DNA from: Deltaproteobacteria bacterium ADurb.Bin207
Lineage (GTDB): Bacteria > Myxococcota_A > Polyangia > Polyangiales > Polyangiaceae
DNA length: 64,000 bases
Assembly (NCBI GenBank): GCA_002070115.1
Contig: MWCO01000026.1
Coordinates: forward strand, 1-64,000
Direction: 5' to 3'
A model generated the notes under the pieces. It was not told the DNA's origin, did no database searches, and saw only the letters and a program-made list of their open reading frames with translations. Below are positions 52,110 through 61,050 of the stretch, piece by piece (position 1 is the stretch's first letter; every line of letters begins with the position of its first letter). The translations under genes and the position numbers were made by a program.

Positions 52110-52571
52110 TTATTTTTTGTTTTCGAGCTTGTCTTTATCAGTCTTGTCCGAGGTGTCTTTCGACAGCGCGGCGACGTCTCCCGTATCGAGGCCTTGAATC
52201 GCGCTTTTGAGCATCTCGATCTTTACCCCGGAGGTGACCTCGAGCTTGATGTATTTGGAATTGGGAGAGATTTCCACCAGACGACCGATGATGCCACCCG
52301 AGGTGATCACGCGGTCGCCTTTTTTCAGTTTCGATTCGAGTTCCCGTTGCTTCTTGGAATTGGATCGATTGAGCAGGAAGATGATGAGGATCATGGGCAG
52401 GAACATGATCAGCAACATGCCCATGCCGCCAAACGGTCCACCTGCACCGACGGGGGGAGCATCCCCGTGCGTGGGGGGGGCTGCGCTTTCGGTATGCTGG
52501 GCAGGTTGAGGGGCCTCGCCCCGCCCGGGCGCATCCGGAACGGTCTGAAGATCCATGGTAAAATGACTCAC
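52110..52571 (-). CDS. yajC: Preprotein translocase auxiliary subunit YajC
   Basis: A 153-residue YajC. A proline/alanine-rich segment (PAQHTESAAPPTHGDAPPVG) precedes one membrane helix (GMLLIMFLPMILIIFLLN). The conserved KKGDRVITSGGIIGRL and VEISPNSKYIKLEV motifs follow. It starts with GTG, supported by GGAGGAA about five bases upstream. It is the first gene of the yajC-secD-secF run, 24 bases before secD. Confidence 0.92.
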   Translation of the reverse strand: MSHFTMDLQTVPDAPGRGEAPQPAQHTESAAPPTHGDAPPVGAGGPFGGMGMLLIMFLPMILIIFLLNRSNSKKQRELESKLKKGDRVITSGGIIGRLVEISPNSKYIKLEVTSGVKIEMLKSAIQGLDTGDVAALSKDTSDKTDKDKLENKK

Positions 52572-52665
52572 GATTCCTCCGGGGAGTGCGGGCTATAGCG
52601 GCTTCCGTGGCGACGTGCAACCCGACGCAATGGGGGGGATGAAAAAACTGGCCGAGACGCGGACG

Positions 52666-53223
52666 TTAGCGGTTCGTGCGGAACGGTACCAGAAGCCGTT
52701 CCCCGGACCTCATCAAAATGGACTCATCTAATTCTTCCAATCCCTGGCAGACGAAACGACGGTTGCGCAGGCGGGTACTGAGGACGAGAAAGGGGGAATC
52801 TTGCGGGCCGAGCCATACGGGGGCCTCGTCCAAAGGGCCGGTCAAATGCCCCAATCGAATGGCCGAAGCTTCAAAAAAAGGGTCGGATTCCGGGTCGAGA
52901 TAGATCAACCATCGCGCCGTCCGTAGCGAAGGTATCTGCGTTTCGAGCCGTCGTCGCAGATCCACCACCGTCAGCGCCAACGGATTGGTGCTGGTAAGCA
53001 CCACCATCACCTGTTCCGTACCTTCGCGAATCCCTTTGATTCTGAGGATATAGGAGGCGAAGGCGTTCACCGAGGCGCTGGGTGAATCGATGACCCGTCC
53101 GATATCCCCTCCGCACCACAATACCAATTCGCTGCATCGGGCCCGGTGTTCAGCACGCGAGGCCTGGCCTTGCGGGTACAAGACGAGTCGACGGTCAAAC
53201 GCTACGGACAGCGCAAAGGGCAC
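52666..53223 (-). CDS. Hypothetical protein, unknown function
   Basis: A 185-residue soluble-looking protein with no signal peptide. It carries VDLRRRLETQIPSLRTARWLIYLDPESDPFF and ends SGERLLVPFRTNR. It starts with GTG, supported by GAGGA eight bases upstream. It lies 94 bases before yajC and on the same strand, so it may be the first gene of that transcript or an independent unit. I do not recognise a family. Confidence 0.6.
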   Translation of the reverse strand: MPFALSVAFDRRLVLYPQGQASRAEHRARCSELVLWCGGDIGRVIDSPSASVNAFASYILRIKGIREGTEQVMVVLTSTNPLALTVVDLRRRLETQIPSLRTARWLIYLDPESDPFFEASAIRLGHLTGPLDEAPVWLGPQDSPFLVLSTRLRNRRFVCQGLEELDESILMRSGERLLVPFRTNR

Positions 53224-53706
53224 GACAGCAATCCTCGAGGTTGAATCGGTGATTAATATAAGAATATGGAATAATCAGAATATAAGACTTAAAGTATGCT
53301 GTAGGATTGATTTCTGCGTTCGTTGAATTCATCATGCCATAATCCATCGGTTGTTCAAACATTTATGAAGCCCCATCGAGGTGCTGGCCGGAACCATACG
53401 TTCATCTTGGTTACCCAAACTATCTCTCGAGTATTTGGTAAAATATGACTATTATTCTGCTCCACGGATGCGGTTAGTCAACGAAACCAGGGGTTTTGGT
53501 TGGTTTCCGTGATCGCCTGCGGCGAGTGTGCTCACTCTTTCGATACCGAAAGGAACTCCGATCCTATCGTCGATGGGCAGAGCAGCGGCATGGCTGGGCG
53601 CCAACCCGATTGCATCGTTTAACCGACGGGGGTACAAAACCGCTTTCGTCGTGTCGGCTGCTCTGGCAATTCGTGGGAGTTCGACGACATGAAACGAGGA
53701 GGGCTC
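53224..53706. other. AT-rich intergenic region before the acyl-CoA dehydrogenase
   Basis: About 480 bases. An AT-rich island covers about 53248-53310, and there is a second AT-rich stretch at about 53435-53455 (TGGTAAAATATGAC). No gene or RNA structure I can support. The second stretch could host a promoter, and GAGGAGG sits just before the next start. Confidence 0.4.
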
Positions 53707-54870
53707 ATGAACAAGGCTTTCGATATTTTCAACCCCACCGAAGAGCATCAGCAGTTGCGTGAGAACGTGCGACGTTTCGCGGAGGCTGAAATGGACGGGC
53801 AGGCCGCGTCGTACGATGAAAAAGAATCGTTCAACGAGGCCTTATTCCGAAAATTTGCCACGCAGCTCGGCCTGTTTGGCCTCACGGTTTCGGAAAAAGA
53901 CGGTGGTGCGGGTATGGACGTGACCGCGAGCGTGTTGGTTCACGAAGAGCTTTCTCGATTCGATCCGGCGTTGACGCTCTCCTTTCTCGCCCACGAGGTG
54001 CTTTTCGTTAACAATTTCTATCACTGTAGCAACGAGCAGCAGCGCGAACGGTATCTCGGAAAAGTCATTGATGGCACGTGGATTGCCGGCATGGCGATGA
54101 CGGAGCCGGAGGCAGGAACCGACGTGCTTGCCATGCGCACCCGGGCCCTTCGAAAAGGCGATCGATTCGTGCTCAATGGCACCAAGCAATTCATCACCAA
54201 TGGCCCTTACGGCAACGTTTTTTTGGTCTATGCCAAAACCGGCGACGGGCCCAAAGACGTAAGTGCTTTTGTCGTGGAAAGCTCATTTGCTGGGTTTTCC
54301 GTCGGAAAAAAAGAATCAAAAATGGGCATGCGCGCTTCGCCGACCTCGTGCCTCGTCTTCGAAGACATGGAGGTTCCCGCCAGCAACCTTCTCGGTTCGG
54401 AAGGAGGCGCGCTCGTTCACATGATGCGCAACCTGGAGATCGAACGTCTTACCCTAGCCGCTCAATCGGTGGGTATCGCGCTTCGTTGCTGTGACGTCAT
54501 GACGCAATACGCGGTGGCGGAGCGAAAAGCTTTTGGTCAACCGCTGGCGGAATTCGGGCAAATCCAACGCCTCCTTTCCGAGTCTTATGCCCATACCCAG
54601 GCAGCCCGCGCCCTCGTCTACGCAACCGCCCTTCGCATTTCTCCCGAGCATCGCGAAAGCCTCGGAGCCGCCGCCTCCAAACTCGTCGCCACGACCATCG
54701 GGGAAACGGTCGCGCGAAATGCCATTCAGGTGCTCGGTGGGTACGGCTACACACGGGACTATCCCGTGGAACGGTTGTTGCGTGACGCCATCCTTTTATC
54801 GATTGGGGGGGGAACCAACGAGGCCATGCAAAAAAACATCACCCGGGACCTGGCGAGGGCCTATCGATAA
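53707..54870 (+). CDS. Acyl-CoA dehydrogenase of the isovaleryl/long-chain type
   Basis: A 387-residue flavoprotein. Signatures are MAMTEPEAGTDVLAM and QVLGGYGYTRDYPVERLLRDA. The last loop reads SIGGGTNEAM, with Gly where medium-chain enzymes have the catalytic Glu. The matching Glu instead lies in NLEIERLTLAAQ (E246), as in isovaleryl-CoA and long-chain dehydrogenases (DLERLVLA type). This points to branched- or long-chain acyl-CoA substrates, possibly leucine catabolism. AGGAGG lies six bases before the ATG at 53707, which is therefore the start instead of the Met at 53689. Confidence 0.92.
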   Translation: MNKAFDIFNPTEEHQQLRENVRRFAEAEMDGQAASYDEKESFNEALFRKFATQLGLFGLTVSEKDGGAGMDVTASVLVHEELSRFDPALTLSFLAHEVLFVNNFYHCSNEQQRERYLGKVIDGTWIAGMAMTEPEAGTDVLAMRTRALRKGDRFVLNGTKQFITNGPYGNVFLVYAKTGDGPKDVSAFVVESSFAGFSVGKKESKMGMRASPTSCLVFEDMEVPASNLLGSEGGALVHMMRNLEIERLTLAAQSVGIALRCCDVMTQYAVAERKAFGQPLAEFGQIQRLLSESYAHTQAARALVYATALRISPEHRESLGAAASKLVATTIGETVARNAIQVLGGYGYTRDYPVERLLRDAILLSIGGGTNEAMQKNITRDLARAYR

Positions 54871-55084
54871 GCAGCGTCCCACCGTCTGCGCCGCGAGAAC
54901 GAAGGTTTCCGGTAGCCTATAATGTCTAATAATTACGAATAGTTATCTTGGAAACGCCCCTCTTTTTCCCCCGCGCTTTCGCCCGCTCGACCCTCGATGG
55001 TTTGCGCAACTCACCTGCTGGCGGACATCCTCCTACCGGATGGCGGACTATATCCCCTGCTGCCGGAAAGATAAGGTACCGCGG

Positions 55085-55492
55085 ATGACCTTTGACGAAA
55101 TCGAAGCCTGTCTGCGTGCCGATGGATGGCCTGTCGAAACGCTTCGCGACCATTCCCTTCGCACGGGTTTCCAAGGAATATCCAAGGCTTTCCCCGTCTT
55201 CGTCTATACCGAAGGCTCTTATGTGGTCTTTGCCATCGTTCCGTATCGAAAGCTACCTGGGGACGAGGCGCTTGCTCGAACCCTGATGGATACGCTGCTT
55301 CGGCTCAACGATCAGATGGTATTCGCCAAGTTTTCCGTGGACGAGGATGGGGATGCCATCCTGTCGGTCGAGTATCCGATGAGTTATTTGAACGAAAGCA
55401 GTCTGCGCGACGCTCTCGATGTGCTGGCTTACTACGCCAATCAGCATTGGGAGCCGCTGTCCGCCATGGGAGCCGTCCCAGCGTTGCGGTGA
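55085..55492 (+). CDS. YbjN-like/type III secretion chaperone-fold protein
   Basis: A 135-residue soluble protein with MTFDEIEACLRADGWPVE, then VVFAIVPYRKLP, LMDTLLRLNDQMVFAKFSVDEDGDAILSVEYPMSYLNESSLRDALDVLAYYANQHW. This is the alternating sheet-helix pattern of YbjN and secretion-chaperone-like domains. AAGG lies eight bases before the ATG at 55085, favouring it over Met at 55040. The function is unknown. Ends five bases before the convergent M3 peptidase gene. Confidence 0.6.
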   Translation: MTFDEIEACLRADGWPVETLRDHSLRTGFQGISKAFPVFVYTEGSYVVFAIVPYRKLPGDEALARTLMDTLLRLNDQMVFAKFSVDEDGDAILSVEYPMSYLNESSLRDALDVLAYYANQHWEPLSAMGAVPALR

Positions 55493-55496
55493 ATCG

Positions 55497-57626
55497 TCAT
55501 TGAGCGCGAAGATACCGTCCGTAGGCTTCGAGGCTGTGGGGGCGTCCTAGAAATCGCTCCACAAGCTTGTTTTCATCATCGCCCGCGCCTTGTTCGAGCA
55601 CGGTGCGGCGCCACTCTCCCGCGACTTTGGCGTTGGTATAGCCTTCTTTTTCGAAGCGTGTCAGTGCATCGAGGGCAATGACGAGCGCCCATTGGTAGCT
55701 GTAGTATCCGGCGTCGTAGCCCATCAGATGTCCGAAGGTAGCCTGGAAATGGGTGTTGGGTAAGTATGCGAATTTCTGTGTTTTAGCCATGACTTCTGCG
55801 AAGACGCGATCGGTTTCCATCGGGGTGGGGCGCGAGTGGTAGGCAAGGTCGAGGGATGCCAGGGACACTTGGCGCTGTGTGTGAAGGGCTCGACCGAAGG
55901 CTCGAGAGCGGATCAAGGCGTTGAATAGGCTGTCGGGAATGGGCTTTCCGGTTTGATGGTGTTTGGCAAAGGTATCGAGGATTTCGCGTCGAAAGGCCCA
56001 TTCCTCGAACATTTGCGAAGGCGTTTCCACGAAGTCCCTTGCGGTGTTGGTGCCGGCATACGAGGCGAGGGGCTGGCGAGTGAGTATGTGATGCAGCACG
56101 TGTCCAAACTCGTGGAAAAACGTAGTGACCTCGTTGTGGGTCATGAGCGCGGGGGATTGACCCGGTTTGGGGAAATTGCAGACCAGCGCCGCGATGGGGC
56201 TCAGGTATCGTCCATTGCCAAGGTCCTTGCCTGGACGGATTTCGAACATGGCCGCGTGTTTGTACTTACCTTCCCGCGGGTAGAGGTCGAGGTAGATTCG
56301 TCCGATCGTTCGTTCATGATCGACCACATCATAGGCTTTGACGTCTTGGTGCCACGTGGGAGCGGCGGCATTGGGGGCGAGGCGGATGTCGTACATGGTT
56401 TCGACGATACGCAGTAGCCCTTGGGTGACGGCGGCGACTTCGAGGTATTGGCTCAGTTCTTTGGCGTCGAACCCATATTTGCGTTCTCGCAGTTTTTGTT
56501 CGATGTACAAGCGTTCGTAATTGGGGATGGCGGCGCCGGGGTTATGTCCGAGGCGACGATATTCCGCGGCAAATTCTTGGTATTCTTTGCGGGCGGGTTC
56601 TTGCAATTCGTGGGATAAGCGGTCCAGGAAATCACGTACGGTGTGTGCGGTTTTCGCCATTCGAGGTTCGATGGCGTAATCCGCCCACGTTTCATAGCCG
56701 AGGAGTTTGGCTTTTTCGTTTCGCAGGGCGAGGACTCGGTCGAGGATGGACAGATTTTTGTCTGCGGCGCGGCTGTCGAATTTTGCAGTCAAGTCACGGG
56801 CGACGGTGCGGTCTTCGCAGTAGGTGACGACGGGGAAGTAGTCGGGGTAGTTGGTGTTGAGGGTGACGAGTCCGTCGGGGCCGGGTTTATGCTGTTCGAC
56901 GAAGGAGTCGGGCAAGCCTCGGAGTTGGGCGGGTTTCACCTGAATGGTGAGCACGGCATCGGAGATATTGGAGGAGAAGTCCTGTTGGAGTTTTGATAAT
57001 TCCTCGTTGATTTTGCGCAGGCGGGCTTGTGCGTCCGCGGGCAGTTCGAGCCCGTAGCGTCGAAGATCGCGGAGCAGCTCGCGGAGTAATCGTTCTCGAA
57101 CGCTTTGCAGGGGTGGTTTTTGGTCCGCGTATCGGCGGATGACGGTGGCAAAGCGCGTATCGAGCATGAGGTCGGTGCGGAATTTTTCGATTTTTGGTTC
57201 GCAGTCTTTGGCGGCATCGCGCAGGGTTTTGTCGGGATGACCAAGCGCCATGAGCGAAGGGAAGCCGCCTGCGACGGATAGCTCGAGCACGATTTCGTCG
57301 TATCGTCCGATGGTATTGTCCCAGTTCAGCGATTGCGCCGGGGCGTTGTCCAGCGATTGGATGGATTCGAGAAGGGATTGGGCGCGTTCGAGGTGCTCGT
57401 CACACAGCGACTGGATTCCTCGTACGGTCAATCCGGAAGCGACTGGGTCGACATCGGCCGTTGGCGTTTTTTTGGGGGGGTCGGGCAGTGGTTGGGAAGT
57501 AGGCGTGGGTTCTGGCATGGCTGGAGGTGGTGGGATTCGCAGGGGGTTGTTGGGGGAGCCGCATCCCAACGCGACCGCTAATCCCAGGCAAAGGGTGAGT
57601 GATATCGAGCGCATGGGCGTGGTCAT
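55497..57626 (-). CDS. M3-family zinc metallopeptidase, lipoprotein
   Basis: A 709-residue oligopeptidase/peptidyl-dipeptidase-type enzyme. A lipoprotein signal (MRSISLTLCLGLAVALGCGS) is followed by a Pro-rich linker. The zinc site HEFGHVLHH is near residue 505, the third ligand in FVETPSQMFEEW, and the terminal segments AFGRALHTQRQVSLASLD and FGHLMGYDAGYYSYQW. It should cleave short oligopeptides at or outside the membrane. Starts at 57626 and 57614 are both possible. A long N-terminal extension of the frame (up to 58016) shows no family similarity. Divergent from the penicillin-binding gene. Confidence 0.88.
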   Translation of the reverse strand: MTTPMRSISLTLCLGLAVALGCGSPNNPLRIPPPPAMPEPTPTSQPLPDPPKKTPTADVDPVASGLTVRGIQSLCDEHLERAQSLLESIQSLDNAPAQSLNWDNTIGRYDEIVLELSVAGGFPSLMALGHPDKTLRDAAKDCEPKIEKFRTDLMLDTRFATVIRRYADQKPPLQSVRERLLRELLRDLRRYGLELPADAQARLRKINEELSKLQQDFSSNISDAVLTIQVKPAQLRGLPDSFVEQHKPGPDGLVTLNTNYPDYFPVVTYCEDRTVARDLTAKFDSRAADKNLSILDRVLALRNEKAKLLGYETWADYAIEPRMAKTAHTVRDFLDRLSHELQEPARKEYQEFAAEYRRLGHNPGAAIPNYERLYIEQKLRERKYGFDAKELSQYLEVAAVTQGLLRIVETMYDIRLAPNAAAPTWHQDVKAYDVVDHERTIGRIYLDLYPREGKYKHAAMFEIRPGKDLGNGRYLSPIAALVCNFPKPGQSPALMTHNEVTTFFHEFGHVLHHILTRQPLASYAGTNTARDFVETPSQMFEEWAFRREILDTFAKHHQTGKPIPDSLFNALIRSRAFGRALHTQRQVSLASLDLAYHSRPTPMETDRVFAEVMAKTQKFAYLPNTHFQATFGHLMGYDAGYYSYQWALVIALDALTRFEKEGYTNAKVAGEWRRTVLEQGAGDDENKLVERFLGRPHSLEAYGRYLRAQ

Positions 57627-57759
57627 ACCTCGGAAGTGGGTGCCGACAAACCCCGGTTTGCACGGAAATTGAACGGTATCATAGCGATCGAGGCGATGGG
57701 GCGTGGAATTTGCCAAGGAATTTGGCCCATTGGACGATGCCGTCCTAGGTGAAAAGGTG

Positions 57760-58941
57760 ATGCAAGCGTTGAGAGTCCAAGCAAGGCGTGTCGCGTGGCA
57801 CGCGGCCCTGTTGGTGACCTTTTTGAGCCTGCATGCCTTGGCTCGTCCCGCGGTGGATATGTCGGGGGCACGGCGCAGGGGTGGGCATTGGACGGCTCCG
57901 ACTTCGCAGGGGGCCGCGGTGTTGACCTTGGACCCGCATCTACAGAAAGACGTAGAAACATTGTTGCGGCAGGCCCGTGCGCCGGAAGCCGCGGCCGTTG
58001 TGATTGATGTTCGCACGGGCCGAATTTTGGCATGGACCAGTGTGGACGGGCAGGGGCGCGATCTGGTGTCCGAACCCTATGCGCCACCCGCGAGTCTATT
58101 CAAAGTGGTGACCGCGGCCGCGCTATTGGAGGATAAAGTGCCCGTAAGCGCGCGGCAGTGTTATGTCGGGGGGCATCGCAACGTTCACTTGCGCGACCTT
58201 CGATCGTCGGGTGCCGGCGGAGCCACTTGCTCCACGTTTTCCGAAGCGTTGGGGTACAGCTTGAACATGGTGATGGCGGGGCTTGCGAATCGGTATCTCG
58301 ATGCAAAAAAACTACAAGCTTTTGCGTTGCGGATGGGGTTCAACGGATCGGTGCCGATTGATGTCGAGGTGAGGGGTGGCTCGGCCAGAGTACCCACGAG
58401 TGAAGAGGGTATGGCTCGGGCAGCCGCTGGCTTTGGTCCTGGTACTTTGACACCGCTGGAAGCGGCTTATATGATGACGATCATCGCGCGTGACGGGGAG
58501 CGTCCAGCGCTACAGTTGATTGATGGCTGGGTGGATTCCGACAAGGCGTTGCGTCCGACTCCCGTAAGCGATCGTCGTGCGATTGGGGCTGCGACGGCTC
58601 GGACCCTTCGTGGTTTGCTCGAGGTGACACCGCGGGAAGGCACGGCGTTCAAAGCGTTTCGTGATCCATCAGGAAAACGGTATTTGGGATCTCATGGGGG
58701 TGGTGGGAAGACGGGAACGTTGACGCGCGGCCAGCAATCGCGGCTGTTTTCATGGTACGCGGGGTTTGCCCCCGCGCAAAATCCACAAGTCGCGGTAGCC
58801 GTCATGCTCGCCAACGAGCAGCGATGGTGGCGCAAAGGGTCGGAAGTAGCCCGTGACGTGCTGCGAGCTTACTTTGCCCATCAAAAAACGGCGGGCATCA
58901 CGCATCCTCTTCGATCGTCCACCGCCCGACGCTCACCATAA
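57760..58941 (+). CDS. Penicillin-binding protein (transpeptidase domain)
   Basis: A 393-residue protein with a signal/anchor (MQALRVQARRVAWHAALLVTFLSLHALA) and a serine transpeptidase domain: SxxK as SLFK at residue 112, SxN as SLN near 167, and KTG at 317 (GGKTGTLTRG). There is no glycosyltransferase or dimerisation domain, so it is a compact class B-like or D,D-transpeptidase protein. It would cross-link peptidoglycan. A GTG at 57703 would give 19 additional residues and is less fitting than the ATG that begins the signal. Confidence 0.85.
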   Translation: MQALRVQARRVAWHAALLVTFLSLHALARPAVDMSGARRRGGHWTAPTSQGAAVLTLDPHLQKDVETLLRQARAPEAAAVVIDVRTGRILAWTSVDGQGRDLVSEPYAPPASLFKVVTAAALLEDKVPVSARQCYVGGHRNVHLRDLRSSGAGGATCSTFSEALGYSLNMVMAGLANRYLDAKKLQAFALRMGFNGSVPIDVEVRGGSARVPTSEEGMARAAAGFGPGTLTPLEAAYMMTIIARDGERPALQLIDGWVDSDKALRPTPVSDRRAIGAATARTLRGLLEVTPREGTAFKAFRDPSGKRYLGSHGGGGKTGTLTRGQQSRLFSWYAGFAPAQNPQVAVAVMLANEQRWWRKGSEVARDVLRAYFAHQKTAGITHPLRSSTARRSP

Positions 58942-58944
58942 GCG

Positions 58945-59364
58945 TTATTCGCCGATGATTTTGACAAGTGCGCGCTTTCGTCGGCGCCCATCGAATTCCG
59001 CGTAAAAAATCTGCTCCCAGGGGCCAAAATCGAGGTCCCCGTCGGTGACTGCTACCACCACCTGTCGGCCCATGACTTGGCGTTTCAAATGGGCATCGCC
59101 ATTGTCTTCCCCCGTGCGGTTGTGACGATAGTGCGATGTGGGTTCATGGGGGGCGAGCTTCTCGAGCCAATCGTCGTAATCTTGAATCAAGCCCGATTCA
59201 TCATCGTTGATGTATACGCTGGCCGTGATGTGCATGGCGTTGACCAGGCATAACCCCTCGCGAATACCGCTTTCTCGCAATGCCTCGCGGACCCGTTGGG
59301 TGATGTTGATATACTCTCTGCGAGACTTGGTTTCGAACCAAAGTTCCTTGCGAAAGGATTTCAT
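58945..59364 (-). CDS. yjbQ: YjbQ/UPF0047 family protein
   Basis: A 139-residue protein of the UPF0047 family, some members of which have thiamine-phosphate synthase activity. Motifs are [49 protein letters not shown] and [18 protein letters not shown] lies five to six bases before the ATG at 59364; Met at 59400 is less supported. It is tail to tail with the penicillin-binding gene. Confidence 0.9.
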   Translation of the reverse strand: MKSFRKELWFETKSRREYINITQRVREALRESGIREGLCLVNAMHITASVYINDDESGLIQDYDDWLEKLAPHEPTSHYRHNRTGEDNGDAHLKRQVMGRQVVVAVTDGDLDFGPWEQIFYAEFDGRRRKRALVKIIGE

Positions 59365-59442
59365 GAGCGCTCCCTTTTTTGAAAACGAGGCCAAGACCAT
59401 GCAGCGAGACCCCTGGCTTCGTCAATGCATCCAAGGATTGGC

Positions 59443-59733
59443 ATGATGGCTAACGATTCCGAACGAAACCATCCGCGAACCCTTCCCGTGTGGGAACAAC
59501 CCAGGGGTGATGAAGCCTGCACCACGTGCCAAAGCCAAACGTGGATTTGGGAAGAAGAAGTGCATCTGGTTCGTCAGATGATCGAAACGAAATACAAGGC
59601 AAGGCAAGCGCGTCGGGCAGGCGATGCCAACGCTGTCCATGCGTTGCGGCAACAATTCGAATCGCTGCGACAACAGATGGAAAAAGTACGACGGCAAAGA
59701 CTCGATAGCCTTGGCTACACGGATTACGATTGA
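59443..59733 (+). CDS. Small hypothetical protein with a CxxC motif
   Basis: A 96-residue protein. CTTCQSQTWIWEEE near the N-terminus contains a CxxC. The rest is a charged helix (ETKYKARQARRAGDANAVHALRQQFESLRQQMEKVRRQRLDSLG). AAGGA lies six bases before the ATG at 59443, and the next in-frame ATG follows directly. Divergent from yjbQ. It could be a small zinc- or nucleic-acid-binding protein; not recognised. Confidence 0.6.
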   Translation: MMANDSERNHPRTLPVWEQPRGDEACTTCQSQTWIWEEEVHLVRQMIETKYKARQARRAGDANAVHALRQQFESLRQQMEKVRRQRLDSLGYTDYD

Positions 59734-59923
59734 TGTCGTGGTGGCGGCGAACGCTTCGTTCGTTCTCGAGGGAGAAGTGAGTAATATGTTGATTTTATTG
59801 ATGAATTTCTTTTATGGCAGGCAAGGGTCCCGGTGGGAGGGGCAAGCGAGACGGGGTGAATTGGGCTGAGCGAGTGGGTATTGTGGGAAGACGGCAGGAT
59901 GGTGTTCCCAAATCCCCCTCGCG

Positions 59924-61018
59924 TTGGGATGCATTTTCGGTCATGTTCGCCGCGTGTCTCCTCGCTTATTGATTCGACCCAACGCGCGTTATGAGTGTCA
60001 TGGCGATGGCACCTGTTGCACCACGATTCACTTGCTTGGTCCGTTGACCAAAGGCGAGGCGAAGTTCGTCAGGGAAAAAGCTCCCATCGCGTTGCCGCGG
60101 AGCAAGCAAAAAACGGTTGTCTATCACGACGGCATCGAGGATTTGATATTTGCCACGCGCAAGCATCGCTGCGTTTTTTTGGATGACGATGCGCGCTGCC
60201 GTTTGCATGCGGTGGTGGGGGAAGCGCAAAAGCCGGCTGTATGTCGTCGATTTCCCGTGGGCGCGGCGAAAACTCCCCACGGCATTCGGGTTACCCTTTC
60301 TCATCGATGTCCGTGCGTATCCATTGGGGAGGGAGCGCCTTTGGATGAGCAACGGGCGATGGCCATCCTTGCCTCTCCGAAAACCGAACGAATAGCCCAT
60401 GATGTCAAGGTGGGGCGTCGTGTGATGTGGCGTGGTCACAAGGACATTCGTTTCGACGATTATGTGGCATGGGAGACCGTCTTGCTCGAGCAATTGGATG
60501 GGCCCGACCCTCAACCTCGGTTATGCGATGTTCTTGGGATGGATCATTCCCAGCAGCTTCCGCCACTTCGGAAAAAGACATGGCAAGCGATGGCGGAGCG
60601 GATGCTTGCCTGGGTGGAAGACGAGGATGAGGACGATGGTTTTTTCTGTGCGGTTCGATGGGCGGCTTTGGAGCTTCGGGACACGCGGCATCCTTGGACG
60701 GCGCCGCTTCGTCCGTGGGCCTGGACGTTGAGTCGAACGGCCGAAAGGGTACAAGAACCCTGTTCGACTCGTCGGATTTTTGGTTCCTGGCTGGCGGACT
60801 ACCTGTGGGCGATGTCATGGAGCGCGGAGGCGACGGTGTATCAAGCCAAAGCGGATATGGTAGCTCGTTATGCGCTTGCGCAACGTATTACGGAGCGATT
60901 GCACAAGACGGGGACACGGGTTGATTTGGCGGCGGCGGAAGCGATCATGATTGTGGACACGGTTGGGGCTTCCGACCCATGGGAATGGGTTCTGAAGCAG
61001 CTTGTCGAAGCGCCTTGA
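59924..61018 (+). CDS. YkgJ-type cysteine-cluster protein (putative metal-binding/FliB-like domain)
   Basis: A 364-residue protein. The N-terminal 130 residues carry the cysteine-cluster pattern of YkgJ/FliB-like proteins: YECHGDGTCCTTIHL, CVFLDDDARCRLH, and PAVCRRFPV followed by HRCPCVSIG. These form a zinc or iron-sulfur site. The rest is an alpha-helical region of unknown role. It starts at TTG 59924; a GTG at 59954 is an alternative and no ribosome binding site is clear. FliB-like proteins methylate lysine in flagellin, but with no flagellar genes here that is not claimed. Confidence 0.7.
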   Translation: MGCIFGHVRRVSPRLLIRPNARYECHGDGTCCTTIHLLGPLTKGEAKFVREKAPIALPRSKQKTVVYHDGIEDLIFATRKHRCVFLDDDARCRLHAVVGEAQKPAVCRRFPVGAAKTPHGIRVTLSHRCPCVSIGEGAPLDEQRAMAILASPKTERIAHDVKVGRRVMWRGHKDIRFDDYVAWETVLLEQLDGPDPQPRLCDVLGMDHSQQLPPLRKKTWQAMAERMLAWVEDEDEDDGFFCAVRWAALELRDTRHPWTAPLRPWAWTLSRTAERVQEPCSTRRIFGSWLADYLWAMSWSAEATVYQAKADMVARYALAQRITERLHKTGTRVDLAAAEAIMIVDTVGASDPWEWVLKQLVEAP

Positions 61019-61050
61019 CGAAACCTGGCAGTGTCTGACAAAGCGAGGTT

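Noticed and set aside
50142-52598. Long plus-strand frames of 385 and 423 residues opposite secD and secF
   Set aside because: They are antisense shadows of the strongly supported SecD/YajC genes; composition is Gly/Asp/Glu-rich and no known family is recognisable.
53452-53748. Minus frame opposite the acyl-CoA dehydrogenase start
   Set aside because: Overlaps a firmly supported start with a strong ribosome binding site and shows no motif.
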